Assembly (NCBI GenBank): GCA_963693305.1
Contig: OY855903.1
Coordinates: forward strand, 21,645,755 to 21,709,754
Length of the DNA: 64,000 nucleotides
Reading direction: 5' to 3'
Source: Meandrina meandrites
Taxonomy: Eukaryota; Cnidaria; Anthozoa; Scleractinia; Meandrinidae
A program made the translations under genes and the position numbers. How positions within the stretch are numbered: the stretch's first letter is position 1; the number at the start of each line of letters is the position of its first letter. The notes beneath the pieces are model-generated. The model searched no databases, was not told where the DNA came from, and was given only the letters and a program-made list of their open reading frames with translations. Positions 36,516 through 50,200 of this stretch are shown here, piece after piece.

Positions 36516-37879
36516 ATTTTTTATTCATGTTTTCATGCTTTCTAAATTTTGCATAATTATGCGAAGCTAGATTTGTTGATGACTCCGGCTTTATTACACT
36601 TTTCTTTGAAAGAAAAACGTCGTCCCGACTTACATTAAGAAATTTAGTACAATAGCAAAAATAGCATCTGATGAACTGAAAAAGAAATTTCAAAGGAACT
36701 CTAGGGTTGATTCAAATTATTAGCCAGAATATTTTGCGCGAAGAAATCAAGCCCTCTGTTGGATAGCGAGACTGCTAGATATTTAGAATTTTATATTCTC
36801 TACAATTGCATCTATTTTACTTAATCAAACGTCGGCAACCAATCAAAGCTAATCAAAAACTCATTCATTCACAATTGAATGATAATGATGGTGGCTAAAG
36901 ACTTAAAGCATAACATGTAAAAATAATTCAGGAGAATGTCGTGATAGTTGAGATTCAAAGGAGGCCGGCTAGAAGTGGTGAGCTTTAGGGCGAACTGTAG
37001 TTAAATCACAAAACTGATTCGTTGCAAATCTAACCAATCAAAGCTAAAGGACTGATATACTGAGTCCTGTTAAGGAATCTTCGTTCTTTATAGCTTCAAT
37101 CTCAAGTACGCAGCTGAACTTATTCTCTCTGGCTTCAACCGAAGTCATATTTTCAAGTCAAGGAATGCATATATCGCCTGCTCAGATCGAGGTTCTCTCA
37201 ATATTGTCTTGATCGGTGGAACCATATTCTCGCTAAGCGGATTAATGCATGCCCGCAGAACTGTCACAATACATGTTATAATATGGTTATAAAAATCCAA
37301 ACCGACGGAAAAATGGCGTTTGGCTACTAAGCAGTCAAACTATCCTGCTGGTAAGAGGACAATGCAACTGTTCCGGTTGATATAAAGTTCCAATAAATAA
37401 AAAGCTGAAACCGCTCCCCGGAGGAAAAATGTACCCAAGAATTAACTGGAAACAAAGTTGTTAATTTTTAAATTAAAAACTAGACGGCAGATTTATGTTT
37501 TATTATTTATATTCATAACATTTTACTTCACTCGAGACAAAAACAATACAAAATAAAGTTACTAATATACTACAACGCAATGACGTTCATAAAAAGGCTG
37601 TGAGAGTACATATTATGAAAATAAGTTTTTATTTCAAGTTTCCATAAAGGGTTAAATCTCTTATTATATCTATTCTAATTAACTTCTGCATGATGTATTA
37701 ACTATTTTCTTTTAGTCCCTTTATATTCTTTTTGTTTTAATGTAACGAAAGATACATTTTTAGCTTTTGGATCTGAAGTTTGCAGAACTGTCAATTGGTT
37801 TATTTACGCGGAACAACATCGATATGATTTTGCAAAAGCTATCTTACTGAGGAAGTGAAACGTGGCATGCAAACCAATC

Positions 37880-38241
37880 AAGAATGGAAGGCTTCATCCT
37901 ATTGGACAATCCACCACTGACCTCACCACTAAACAAAACCGATGTTCTAGCGAATAACAATACACGTTAGAATGATGTTGGCCTTCCACAAACTTGTTCT
38001 GACGAGAAGCTCACTAATCAAACAAATTGAACTTTGGGTTAACTGTGAAAAACAATTTTCATTTCAGTTTTGAACAGTGCCAGGTAAGTGAAGAAGTTTA
38101 AGCCTACAGATGTGTTATTATAGTCATGTTCGTTTTGAATTATTTTCTTGTTAAGATGTTTCGCTCTAGCCCTCTCTTTTGTTTTACCGTTCAGCTTATT
38201 GTTCTCGCTCAAAACAACAGAGGAGATGAGTTACTTAAAAG
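37880..38241 (+). promoter_or_regulatory. Promoter/5' exon module (gene 3, tandem unit 1)
   Basis: CCAATCAAG, CCTATTGGACAATCC, box TTCTAGCG...GTTAGAA at 37945-37972, 'ttccacaaacttgttctgac', an exon-like stretch ending at 38083 (CCAG|GTAAGTG), and a second exon-like end at 38241 (AAAAG|GTAGGG). Confidence 0.5.
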
Positions 38242-38811
38242 GTAGGGGATCTATAAATGGTAAAGAACTTTTATTGGATGGAATGTTTCTAAAACTACTT
38301 TGCAATCTGTTTTAATGAAAAAATAACAATGTTTCTTGGCCGTAATAGTTGAGTGCAGTCTCTGGGAAAGGATTAGTTTGCAGCCATAATTTATAAGTCC
38401 CCTTTTGGGGCACTAGTTAATTTAAGTACTGCTAGCCTAAATCTTGGATTATTTGTCATGCAGGCGTTCTCGATAGTTTCAGTAAAAGAAAAATCATATC
38501 CTGACAATAATTCAACGGTTTCAACAGCTAGAACGAAACAACCTCTGAACGTTGCAAAAAAGCTCAGAGAAGCCCATTCCATTGTCTTCCTAAAGTCGGT
38601 TTTCGCAAATCACAGATCATACTAGTGTTGAATAATTTTTAACCACATCGGGTACAAAGTGATCGCATGAATTTGGTGGAATATCTGGCAGTTAACTCTG
38701 AACCAGCACAAATCTAAACAGGGAATTTTGGTTTATTCACGCGGAATAGCAGTGAGATGATTCTGCAAAAGTGATCTCACTGTGGAAGTGAAACGTGGCA
38801 TGCAAACCAAT

Positions 38812-39179
38812 CACGAATGGAAGGCTTCATCCTATTGGACAATCCACAACTAAACAAAACCGGTGTTCTAGCGAATAACAATACACGTTAGAATGATGTT
38901 TGCTTTCCACAAACTTGTTCAGACGAGAAGTTCATTAATAAAACAAATTGAACTTTGGGTTAACTGTGAAAAAAAAAAATTTTCATTTCAGTTTTGAACA
39001 GGGACAGGTAAGTGAAGGAGTTTAAGCTTGCAGGTGCATTATTAATAGTCATGTTGGTTTGGCTTCTTTATACTCGTTAAGATGTTTCGTTCTAACCCTC
39101 AATTTTCTCTTCTGTTTTACCGTTTAGCTTACTGTTTAATTTTCTCTCAAAACAACTGAGGAGCTGAGTTACTTGAAAG
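38812..39179 (+). promoter_or_regulatory. Promoter/5' exon module (gene 3, tandem unit 2)
   Basis: Same order as the previous unit: CCAATCACG, CCTATTGGACAATCC, box at 38866-38893, exon-like ends at 39007 (ACAG|GTAAGTG) and 39179 (GAAAG|GTAGGG). Confidence 0.5.
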
Positions 39180-39807
39180 GTAGGGGATCTATATATGGTA
39201 AAGAACTTTTATTTAATCGAATGTTTCTGAAACTACTTTGCACTCAGTTTTCATGAAAAAATCATTATGTTTCTTGGCCGTAACAGTTCAGTGCAGACTC
39301 TGAGAAAGGATAAGTTTGGAGTCATAATTTGTAAGTCCCTTTATGGCACTACTAATTCAAGTACTTCAAGTACTGCTAGCCTAGCTCAATCTTGGATGCT
39401 TTTTATAAATATTCAGTAAAAGAAAAATCATATCCTAACACTAATTGAATGGTTTCAACAGCTACAGCGAAACGACCTCTATTAAACCATTGCGCAAAAG
39501 TTCAGACAGCCCATTTCAGTCGTTTTACAGGCATTAATCCATTTTGCGCGCTCTAGATCATGGTTACGTGTTGGTGTCCTCGTAAAGTCGGTGTTCAAAA
39601 ATCACGAATCATACTCAGTATTCTCGAATAACTTTTAATCACATCGGGTACAAAGTGATTGCATGAATATTGGTGGAATATCTGGCAGTTTATTCTGAAC
39701 CAGCACAGATTTAAACAGGAAATTTTGGCTTATCCACGCGGAATAGCAGTGAGACGATTTATTTGCAAAAGTAATCTCACTGAGAAAGTGAAACGTGGCA
39801 TGCAAAC

Positions 39808-40173
39808 CAATCAAGAATGGAAGGCTTCATCCTATTGGACAATCCACCACTAAACAAAACCGGTGTTCTAGCGAATAGCAACATACGTTAGAATGATTTT
39901 GGCCTTCCACAAACTTGTTCTGACGAGAAGTTCATTAATCAAACAAATTAAACTTTGGGTTAACTGGGAAAAACAATTTTCATTTCAATTTTGAACGGAG
40001 ACAAGTAAGTGAAGAAGTTTAAGCCTACAGATGTGTTATTATAGTCATATTCGTTTTGAATTATTTTCTCGTTAAGATGTTTCGTTCTAACCCTCGATTT
40101 TCTCTTCTGTTTTGCCGTTTAGCTTAGTCATTGTTTTCTCTAAAAACAACCGAGGAGCTGAGTTACTTAAAAG
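39808..40173 (+). promoter_or_regulatory. Promoter/5' exon module (gene 3, tandem unit 3, proximal)
   Basis: Same order again: CCAATCAAG, CCTATTGGACAATCC, box at 39866-39893, exon-like ends at 40004 (ACAA|GTAAGTG) and 40173 (AAAAG|GTGGGG, the weakest donor of the three). Confidence 0.5.
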
Positions 40174-41454
40174 GTGGGGGATCTATAAATGGTAAAGAAC
40201 TTTTATTGTATCGAATGTTTCTGAAACTACTTTGCAATCAGTTTTAATGAAAAAATCAAAATGTTTCTTGTACGTAATAGTTGATTTTAGACTCTGGGAA
40301 AGGATTAGATTGCAGCCATAATTTATATGTCCCTTTTTGGCACACTAGTTAATTCAAGTTCTGCTAGCCTTAATCTCGGATTCTTTTTATACAAGCGTTC
40401 TCAATATTTTCAGTAAAAGAAAAATCATGTCCTGTCAATAATTGAACGATTTCAACAGCTACAACGTTACGAAACGACCTCTTAACGTTGCGCAAAAACT
40501 TAGACAAGTCCATTTCAGTCGTTTGACAGGCATAAATCAATTTTCGCGCGCTTCAAATCAAGGCGACTTATAGGCGTCCTCCTAAGTTGGTTTTCGCAAA
40601 TTAAACATCATACTATTCTCGAATAACTTTTAATCACATCGGGTACAAAGTGATTGCATGAACTTTGGTGGAATATCTGGCAGTTTACTTTGCCCAGCAC
40701 AAATCTAAACAGGAAATTGTGCCTTGTTCACGAGGAATAGCAACTGAAAATAATATATGTGTGTAAGCTTTACGATTGCTTATTCTATTCTGGTTTTAGA
40801 ACGTAATCAGCTCCCAAACCAGTTTTAACATGAATCTCGCAAAATTAAACAAAACGTAAGATTATATTTTATTGGACAACTTTGATATTTTCCAGCCAAT
40901 TAAATTACTCTACGTAGTTTAGCTCAGTATTGCACGTGATCATTTCGAAAACTTGTTTCCGCATGAAACTCGCCCACGAGGGAGATGAGAACATTCATCT
41001 TTTTGATAAGAGTATCATTTTTTTTTCAGTACCCACAAAAAGTAAGGTAGGTTTTTTATCGACCATACATTGCGAACTGTAGGGGAAGAAGAGTTGTTAT
41101 TTCAACTCATCGCATTATGCCGTTTTTCGGATTACTTTGTAACTTTGGTGCTTTGAATGTCTAAAACCCAATGCAACGAAAGCAGTTTCGAGCTTCATTA
41201 CACTTGTTTAATAGTATTATGTTCTCTGTTTGTTAGACTTTATAAAGCTAACAAGAGGCGCGAAATCGAATGAAACAAGTGCTAATTAGCTCAGATAAAA
41301 CGACCAGAAATGTTTCAAAAACAGTGGCTGAACAGGAAAAAAAATTATTTAATACAATTAATCTGTAACAAGACACTCTCTTGCCTGTAATCAACTGTTA
41401 ATTTTTTTTCTTTCGATCGCCATTCTCCATCGCTATTATGTTTTCTATCTCCAG

Positions 41455-44113
41455 GTCAGAATCAAGCCATCGATGATGAACATCATGTTATGTTTACTGA
41501 TTTTACCGCTGATCGCTTTGTGCTTTGCAGCGAATACCAACAGCAGCGGTAAACCAAGTGACAACACGGTGAGTCTTATATCTTTGTAAAAGAGCAAAGC
41601 AAATCTTAACCATTTCCAATTGCATTGCATTGACAAAAGGCAAATTGCGCAATTAATCGCACAAAGCCCTGGTTCTGTATTTTTAACACTATATTTTACA
41701 CTATATTTTAGAAATTATAATCTAAATCTATGAAGCGTTAATTATTAGGGTCAAAATTAAGTTACAATTTATCTTATGGTGTTTAGTATCGTATTCGGCC
41801 ACATTGTGGAATCGTGTTCCGACGTTTGCTCGAATTATGTTCGGCTTTTTTGAATTATGTTCGGAAGTTGAGACTGACTACCCAATATAAAATAATATTA
41901 AACTGTTTGAAAATTATGTTCGGCCCTTGTTCTGATTCGAGAACGTTCGACATGTTCGAATTAAATAACTTTACATTTTTCACTCCTGTGTGTACTACAG
42001 CCTCTTTCATTTTGTTACGGTGGACAACCAGGCACAAATGGTATTCCCGGCATGCATGGTATGCCAGGTTCTCCTGGGGCACCTGGTCGTGATGGACGTG
42101 AGGGGGCCAAAGGAGACCAGGGCAGTCCGGGAAAGACTGGACCCCAGGGACCACCTGGTGCAGAAGGAAAGAAAGGAACAAAGGGAGAACCTGGTGTCCA
42201 GGGTCCCGCCGGCCAAAAGGGACAGAGAGGGGAGAAAGGTGACAGTAGAACTCCACGAACACCTCAGCTTTCCTCGCACATGAACTGGAAAGAATGCACA
42301 TGGAAAAAGGAGGACGACAAAGACTCGGGGGTGATACAGGTAAGTTATTTGTGTCACTTTCTTATTTAAGAACGAACTTTCTATGAAATCAAAGCTGTAA
42401 CCGACATCAAGCTAAAAGATGCCAAGAAATCCACAAGTTCTATACTTAGGCCAGAATTACAAGTAAAAACAGTAATTTTATGACATTATAGGACGAAAAC
42501 AAGCTTAGCACCAAAACGAGTCTAAGAAAATGCATCCCACACGTGAGGAAAAGAGTTGAACAACTCTTTGTATATAAAGCTAATCGCATGATGAGCGTGT
42601 CGGAGCCCCCTCGTTAGAGTGGACCGGTGAGGGTGTTCTCTGCAGAGACTCTGCTCCCAGTAACTCTACCCCAATGAGTGGGGTTGGGGGGAGCAGAGAC
42701 GGAGAGCATTTTGCTCGAATTATTTTTCTTGTTTTTTTTTTTTTTACGTTATATAAACTTGTTAGCAGGCGCGTTTCAAGTGGTATCGGTATCAAATAGA
42801 TTTAAAGAAGATATAGAAAAAAAGAAAAATATTTTTGGAACACCACCAGACAGTTGTCCCCCATGCAAGAGCACCCCAGATTGTCAGGGGACTAATTTCA
42901 AATTCTAATTTAATAATCACATTTTATCTTCAACTTTCCTTTATTTCTATCAATTTCAAAATTATAAATATCCCCAAAAATCACCCCCAAAATTACGAAA
43001 CACCGCATATCATAGATTCATGGGATGAATCAAGTTACGCGGTGGTAAAAAGGCCTTCAGGTATAGCCCCGCCTTAACAATATAAAGCATCAGATCAACA
43101 TCACGACAAGAGAGGATCCTCTCTTGATCACGATGGTAACCAGACGACGAGTCAGTGCATAGCATTCATAGCCTGTGATAGCGATGCAATATCCATGGAA
43201 ACCGCAGGAACCTGCTCAGTTACGTAATTGACAAGGCTTTCCCTTGTCTATCTGCCGTAGACAGAGTTAAGCTATCAAGGAATATTCGTCGCTTTTTCTC
43301 CTGGATTGCATATTGTCCTTTCCACACTTGGGGAGAGACAAGTAGGTGCAGAATCGTTCGCTCCAGGGAAGGAAGATAACTAAGTAAATGCTACCAATCA
43401 ACCGAACTTATGGCCTTTTTGCTATCCCCTAGTTATATGCTTTCCCTTAAGTTGATTTTAAAGAAAATGAGATACGATAATGTCCGATATGTGTCCATGT
43501 TAATACCTGATAGCTCGTTTCTATTATCTATTTTTTTTGTCTCTCATTAACACTTAATTTGTTGGTCAGGCGTGATCATTTCTAAGTCCTAGCAACATTA
43601 GTCCAACATTATATTACAAATCGACGACATTTATTTATTTATTTTCATTTTTCGAACCTTTCACTTTCCTTTCACTAAATTTATTTCTTCTCCCTTACTC
43701 ATTGGAAATAATTATCTTTAACCAGATTAATTAATGACTGTTAATTATCTACACAGAACTGTGAGTTTATGAAGAACTTCACAGACACTGCCCTCCATGT
43801 TTACTTTGCTGGTAATCTCAGGGTTGCCTTCTGTGATGGCTGCTGTAGCCGCTGGTATTTCACATTCAATGGCGCCGAGTGCAGCTCTCCTGGGTCAATT
43901 GACGGTGCATTCTACATGAGAACTGGCAGGAACCACGACCTTCACCGTCACCGCCATATTGAAGGTCACTGTAATAACATTCACAAGGGAAAGGTGCGAG
44001 TGGGATTCTGGGTTGGAAAGTGTACCACTGGCCAGAAGCTTGCTAACGCACACACTGGCTGGGGTACAATGTCCCGGATCTTCGTCGAAGAGGTACCAAG
44101 AGCTCAGAAGTAA
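41455..44113 (+). CDS. CTHRC1: CTHRC1-like gene 3, secreted collagen-like protein
   Basis: Exons: 41455-41568 (ATG 41473), 42001-42339, 43757-44113. Acceptors are CCAG, ACAG and ACAG and donors are GTGAGT and GTAAGT, all phase 0. The product is about 263 residues. The signal peptide [19 protein letters not shown] is of a different type from genes 1, 2 and 5 and is followed by an NSS sequon. Exon 2 has one extra codon (P-L-S-F-C-Y). Collagen triplets 26 and 27 begin with Arg instead of Gly (codons 42247-42249 and 42256-42258), which breaks the end of the triple helix before [16 protein letters not shown]. Exon 3 keeps all the domain cysteines (NCEF, C-x2-CC, GAEC, GHC, GKC) and ends EEVPRAQK. 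The start was chosen as the first of two adjacent ATGs, as in gene 4. The predicted product is secreted and trimeric. Confidence 0.92.
43108..43125. other. 18-bp perfect palindrome in gene 3 intron 2
   Basis: AAGAGAGGATCCTCTCTT, identical at 49654-49671 (gene 4) and 63898-63915 (gene 5), each within the same flanking sequence. Confidence 0.8.
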
Positions 44114-44228
44114 GCACGTGACGCGTGATCCACTGGACTTTCTGGAAGAACTTTAGTACAATAAGAATAGAAAACTACACTGCAGTTTGTTAGAATCAAC
44201 AGATTTGAAACTTCTGTATCAGCTGAGA

Positions 44229-44234
44229 AATAAA
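44229..44234 (+). terminator. Poly(A) signal of gene 3
   Basis: AATAAA about 115 bases after the stop, in the same CAGCTGAGAAATAAAGTCC block as the other copies. Confidence 0.75.
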
Positions 44235-44239
44235 GTCCA

Positions 44240-47200
44240 GGAACATTATTCAATGCCTGACTTGTTTCAGTCAAAGGTCTCCTGATAGTTAATTTCCGGG
44301 TTTCCATCGTGTAGTAAATAAACAGTATGCCAGAGAAATGCAACTGAAATACTTGGAAATACACACTAAAAAAATAACTACAAACTAATAGATATATTTT
44401 GTACTGTTCGCGCAGAATTCGACCACTTCGTCCAGTTATTTGCGGTGTTTCATTATCACATAATGAAACTAAGGGCGCTTACCATAAGTCAGAACTGGCC
44501 GGCAATTCCGGTGGTTTTGAATGTGAAATGGGTCTTTTCACGAGATTTTCCCACAAATCCACCACGACAGTGTATAACCGATTTATGGATTGACTGATTT
44601 GGACAAAACAAATCTGACCAACAATGTACGGAATTCTGTTCTTGAATATCCCGGTCAGGCTGCCCAGTTTTGACTAATGGTAGGCGCGGCCCTTAGTCTC
44701 GGGCTGATAAGGTTTGCGCAAAATCTTTCTTGAATTAGAAGAGCATTTCGTGCTTGCCGATTTGTGATTCTCCTTTATGATGAGATTTGAAAACTGGCAT
44801 CTTTCTAAATATTTAGCATTTCATGACAATGTTTTCAGGGTCGAACGTACATATCACATATCATCTTAATTTCAAATCAAGAACAATTCCGGCAGCATTT
44901 TGTCTCTTCCCTCTTTAATTTTTATATGCATAATCACTTATGAACAACGATAAAAGTGATAACCTAGAGGAAGCCTTAAAAATTGAAAAGTGGAAAGTAA
45001 ACATGCGGGGAATGGTGGGGGCGGGGGGTGGGGGTAGAACTACTGCTATCTGTCTTAAGTGTACGCCCGGAAGGAATACTCTTTTCAGGCTTTATCAGAC
45101 GTATAAAAGGGTAGAAAGTTTACGAGTTGAAGTAGAGGAAAGAATAGGACTAAAGGCCTATCTCCAAAAGCTTCAGCCGGCAGGCATTATTGGTAATCGA
45201 CACATGTTTATGGCAATGCAACAGATCTGACAGATAAAACGGAAGCAAATAGAATTATTTTCACTTTTGTGGATTATAGGCAAAAATCTGTAGTATTTCC
45301 TATTTATACTTTAGTGATCAAATACGTTCTATCTGCATAATGCACTTCTCAGTCTAGCTGAACTCACGTGTTCACCACATGAAATGAAAACGAGTGTGTA
45401 AGCATTTGTTTTCAAATGGATAGCTGGCAGTACGCGTGGTGTTTTCGGGTCTGCTGTAGATTACGCGCGCTGATCAAGAGCAGGAATAGTTTCATAATTA
45501 CAGTAGAGTCAGGTGTCAATCATCACCGAATCGAACTGAAAGAGATAATGCACATTATTTTGAGGTAGTAAGTTGTCGTTAACTTGCTTTAGTTTGTATT
45601 AAATAAAACCTAAAGAAAAAAAGAGATCTTTCATCTTCCTTTAGTTCGTATCAGCAACAGAAAGCACGAAATGAAAACGTTCATCTTCCTTCAGTTCTTC
45701 GCATCAGTAACAAAGGAAGTCGGAGTTTTCATTTGGCGTCTTCCTGTAGTCCTGTAGTCATGTTTTCAGAAAAAGTTGAACGGCACAGTTGGCAGACACA
45801 TTATAACAGTTCCACGCCATTGGACAGTAAAACACCGACCGTTTTTCCAACCAATCACTTTGTGGTTTTTGGCTTTACTAATAATCCGAACGTGCCCAGC
45901 AATGTAAATACAGCTTATGGCTTTTACTTGCTTCAGTTTTTAACAGCAACTCGTTGGAAAGAGAGAGACGAGAACACGCTGGACAAGTGTATGTCCCAAA
46001 CCAAGCTTTCATTCCTTTGATGCTATTTTATAACCGCTTCTCCGTCTTTATTCATTATTTAGTTTGTTCCAATCCAGACAATCAAAAATTAAGAATATTC
46101 AAGCTTCTGAGGTAAGTACTAAGACAAAACTAGTAAAGAGGCCTGGTGGGTAAAATTTAAAATATGACTGATGAGGTCATCAACAATATATCTGAAAGAA
46201 TCAGTTTTTATCACTGCGTTTTTTTTTTTACACTTTAAAATCTTTTTACGTATTTTCACATTCAACAAAAACTACCTTAACGAATTTTAATTGCTGTTGC
46301 TGCTGCTGTAACGGCATGGTTTATTCAGAATAGTAGAGTCGCCTGCTCGGTCGTCTTAATTTAGAACACCAGATATGCGGATTGTTTTTGAACGGCGTTA
46401 AAATAGTATTTCATTTAGGTGGCTTGACTGGATTTTTTGGGCAACACCGCTCAACTTTGAGAATTAACTACATTGTCATTAACTATGCTATCGCAAAACG
46501 ATCAAAACAGATGAATTAGATAAAATTGGAAATTTGTTATGACCAGTGTTACATTGACATGGGAGTTGTCATAGCAACGCAATGACGTTATTACGTTTTT
46601 CACTTTTGTTCGTATTCCTGGCACCAGGAGATTTTTTCAGAACTCGCTCAAGGGAGCTTGTACCTCCTATAGCTGCCTTGCTGTTAGCGAAGTGTAAAAC
46701 AAATTCTATGAGAGCGTTATCGAAAGATTTGTTGATGACTCCGGTTTTATTGAAAGAAAAACGTGGTCCCCGAATTACGTGACCTAGATTTTCGAAAGTT
46801 AGTACAGCAGCTAAAATAACATCTGATGAACTAAAATAATCAAAAGCAACTCTAAAGCCGGTTCAAATTATTAACCAGAATTGTAATTCTGTGTCAAGAA
46901 ATCGAATCCGGTATTGGTCAGCAGCCATATTTGAGATGTTTATAGTTTTTCATTCTCTAGAATTGCATCCATCTACTTTATCAAAGTCGGCAGTCAATCA
47001 AAAACTCATACATTCACAATCGAATGATGCTGCTGGTAGCTAAATACCTAGCATTACGTAAAAAATAATTCAGGAAAATATCGACCACGCATTACAAACT
47101 GTAAGCAGTTTCGAGTTCAAACACACTTGTCTGATAGTGCATCGCAAAATGTTTTCTTTTTGTAGACTTTGTTAAGCTAACAAAACCTATTTCATACAAC

Positions 47201-47262
47201 AAAACTACCGATCTGTTGATCGTCTGAACTCCATCCTGATTATATTTTTTTTATATCTCCAG
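44240..47262. other. Spacer between genes 3 and 4
   Basis: No gene. 46720-47100 resembles 36570-37000 upstream of gene 3. A weak module-like stretch at 45800-46115 (CCATTGGACAG, CCAATC, donor GAGGTAAGT at 46111) may be the gene 4 promoter, but it lacks the TTCTA...TAGAA box. Confidence 0.45.
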
Positions 47263-50200
47263 GTCAGAATAAAGCCATCGATGATGAACATCATGTTATG
47301 TTTACTGATTTTACCGATGATCGCTTTGTGCTCTGGGACGACTAACAACAGCAGCGGCAAACCAAGTGGCAACACAGTGAGTTTAACATATTTAGTTAGC
47401 GAGGTAAAGCTAAACAAAATCTACTACCTTAATATAAGGTAAATTTCCATGTCTATTGCACAAAGCTCTGATTCTCTATATTTACACTATATTTTACTAA
47501 TTATGACCTAAACCCACTTTTTACAGATTCTTACCAAATTCTCAGTATTTTCTTGTCCTGTCATGAACAAAGTCATTTCATCTTTTTACTTATCACCGTC
47601 ACAAACATCAAATGGAAAACATACAAATGGATGATAACAAAGCTTATTTTCCAAGGACTGCAGCAGATTCGAGAAACTTTGAATTGATATCCGTTTTAAC
47701 ATTTCACACTTCTGTATCCACTACAGCCTCTTTCATTGTGTTACGGTGGACAACCAGGGACAAATGGCATTCCCGGCATGCATGGCATGCCGGGTTCTCC
47801 TGGGGCACCTGGCCGTGATGGACGTGAGGGAGCCAAAGGAGACCAGGGTAGTCCGGGAAAGACTGGACCCCAGGGACCACCTGGTGCAGAAGTAAAGAAA
47901 GGAACAAAGGGAGAACCTGGTGTCCAGGGTCCCGCAGGCCAAAAAGGACAGAGAGGGGAGAAAGGTAACAGTGGAACTCCAGGAACACCTCAGCTTTCCT
48001 CGCACATGAACTGGAAAGAATGTACATGGAAAAGCACTGACGGCAAAGACTCAGGTGTGATCCAGGTAAGTGATTTATGTCATTTTCTAATTTAAGAACA
48101 AACTTTTTAAGAAATCCAAGCTGTAACCAACATCAAGCTAACAGATGTCAAGAAATCCTCAAGTACTATACTTCGGCCAGAATTACAAATGAAAGCAGTA
48201 ATTTTATGACATTACAGGACGAAAACAAGCTTAGCACCAAAACGAGTCTAAGAAAATGCATCCCACGTGGGAGGAAAAGAGTTGAACAACTCTTCGTATA
48301 TGTTACAGTTAATTTTTGTCTTCAGTTAAATTTTATTCTTCCTTTGTTTTTGGGTATGGTAATGTATGGTAATAAAAATAAAAATTAACTGAAGAAAAAA
48401 TTAACTGCAACATATATAAAGCTATTAGCATGATGAGCGAGTCAGAGCTCCCTCCTACGAGTGTACTGGTTGAGGGTGGGACTCTGCACTGCTCCCATCG
48501 GGGGTGGAAGCGGAATCATGAATCATCAGTCATAGCTTTAAAATTGGTAGGAATCATGCATCTTGGTGTTTAAAACTTGGGAATCATGAATAACGAGAGA
48601 TGGCTAAAAGAATCATGAATAACAAATGAATATGTTTCCATCGATATTGGAGGCGTGTGAATATAGAATGCTAACTACGAAACTTCTTAACAGTTATATC
48701 ACAGAAATGGCCGAAAATAGCATTTCCAAGCGACTAATTTTCAAAATTTTCTGGGGGAGCATGCCCCCAGACCCCCCTACAGGAAATTAAAACACTGAAA
48801 ACGCGATTAAAATCTTCATCCCTTATCTATGAACTTGACTCAGAAACTCATAAAGAGTTGAAACGTATAACGCACGTTCACAGCGTTCGAACATTCAGTT
48901 TGCCAAGTACCATATTTGGAAACACAAGGAGCTTGTACGCGAATGATTTACACACGTAACGACACACGCAAGAAAATTTTCGCTTTTGCGGTAAGTCACT
49001 TGAATTCCGACCTAAACGCCGTGAATTACTCACAGAAACTAAAGAAATTCATCAAGAGTATCCAAGTTAAGTTCTCCGGACTATTAAATGACGATGAAAC
49101 AGGGAAATTTAACCAAATTTAACTCTACTTAACCAAAGTTGTTTAAAAACAAGATTACGCCATTTACCGCGAGCTAACGCATTTTGCTCGAATTACTTTT
49201 CATTTTTTTTTTCGTTATATAAACAGGCGCGTTTCAACTGGTATCCGTATCAAATAGATTTAAAGAAGATATAGAAAAAATAATTTGGAACACCACCAGA
49301 CAGTTGTCCCCCTTGAAGAGCATTCCAGGTGTAAAGAGGACTATTTTGGTGTCCATCTACAAATGTTTGATTTCAAATTCTAATTTCATTATCACATTTT
49401 ATCTTCAACATTTGTTTATTCCCCTAAATTTCACTAATCATTAAAGAAAATGTCTCCTTCCAAATATCCCCAAAAATCACCCCAAAACTTACAAAACACC
49501 GCAAATCATAGATTCACGGGAATAATGAACAGTTTTTTAATTACTTGAAACGCGAACGAGATATTCGCATTAAACCCCAGTTACACGGCGGTAAAACGGC
49601 CTTCAGGTATACCCCGGCCTTAACAATATGAAGCATCAGATTAACATCACGGCAAGAGAGGATCCTCTCTTGATCACGATTGTAACAAGGCGACGAGTCA
49701 GTGTATAGCATCCAAAGCCTGTGATAGCGGTGCAATATCCATGGAAACCGCAGGAACTTACTCAGTTTAATTACATAATTGACAAGGCTCTCCCGTGTAT
49801 AACTATCGTATACAGAGTTAAGGGAGAGCATTACTATAACTAGGGAATAGCATTTTATTGGCAAAAAGGCCATAAGTTCGGTTGATTGCAGATAGCATTT
49901 CCTTAGTTATCTTCCCTGCTTAGAGCGCAAGATTCTGCGCCCACTTGTCTCTCTCCAATTGTAGAGGGGAAAATGTACAATGCAGGAGATAAAGCGACGA
50001 ATATTATTTGATAGCTTAGGTTGATTAAAGAAAATGCGATACGCTCACCCTGTGTGGGTCCGATAATGTCTCCATGTTAATACTCGATAACTCATTTCTA
50101 TTATCTTAGTTTCTTGTCTCTCAGTAACACTCAGGATTTATAATATTTGTTTCATTATTTACAGTGTCCTCAATTAGTACAGCCGTGCTAAACACATTGA

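Larger units (their letters stand above)
33910..36790. repeat. Segmental duplication, copy A
   Basis: Matches 52280-55190 nearly throughout in the same order and strand, with substitutions and small indels. It contains no gene, but it includes a tRNA-like SINE and a promoter-like module. Landmarks: 'tgaagcctgttggcaaaa', 'gagtatggccgctttatttc', 'gaacgggaagagaatcatat'. Confidence 0.85.
37797..40718. repeat. Three tandem units of about 0.93-1.0 kb
   Basis: Units begin at about 37797, 38729 and 39727 with 'tggtttatt(c)acgcggaa' and include 'gaaacgtggcatgcaaacca'. Each holds one complete promoter/5' exon module. A fourth start ('gtgccttgttcacgaggaa') at 40719 breaks off quickly. The units differ by scattered substitutions, so they are not an assembly duplication. 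Confidence 0.85.

Noticed and set aside
44940..45230. 96-codon charged frame
   Set aside because: No homology recognised, no splice or promoter context, and it includes a low-complexity Gly run.
45733..46020. 95-codon frame before gene 4
   Set aside because: No domain or signal peptide; it overlaps a module-like stretch with CCAAT boxes.
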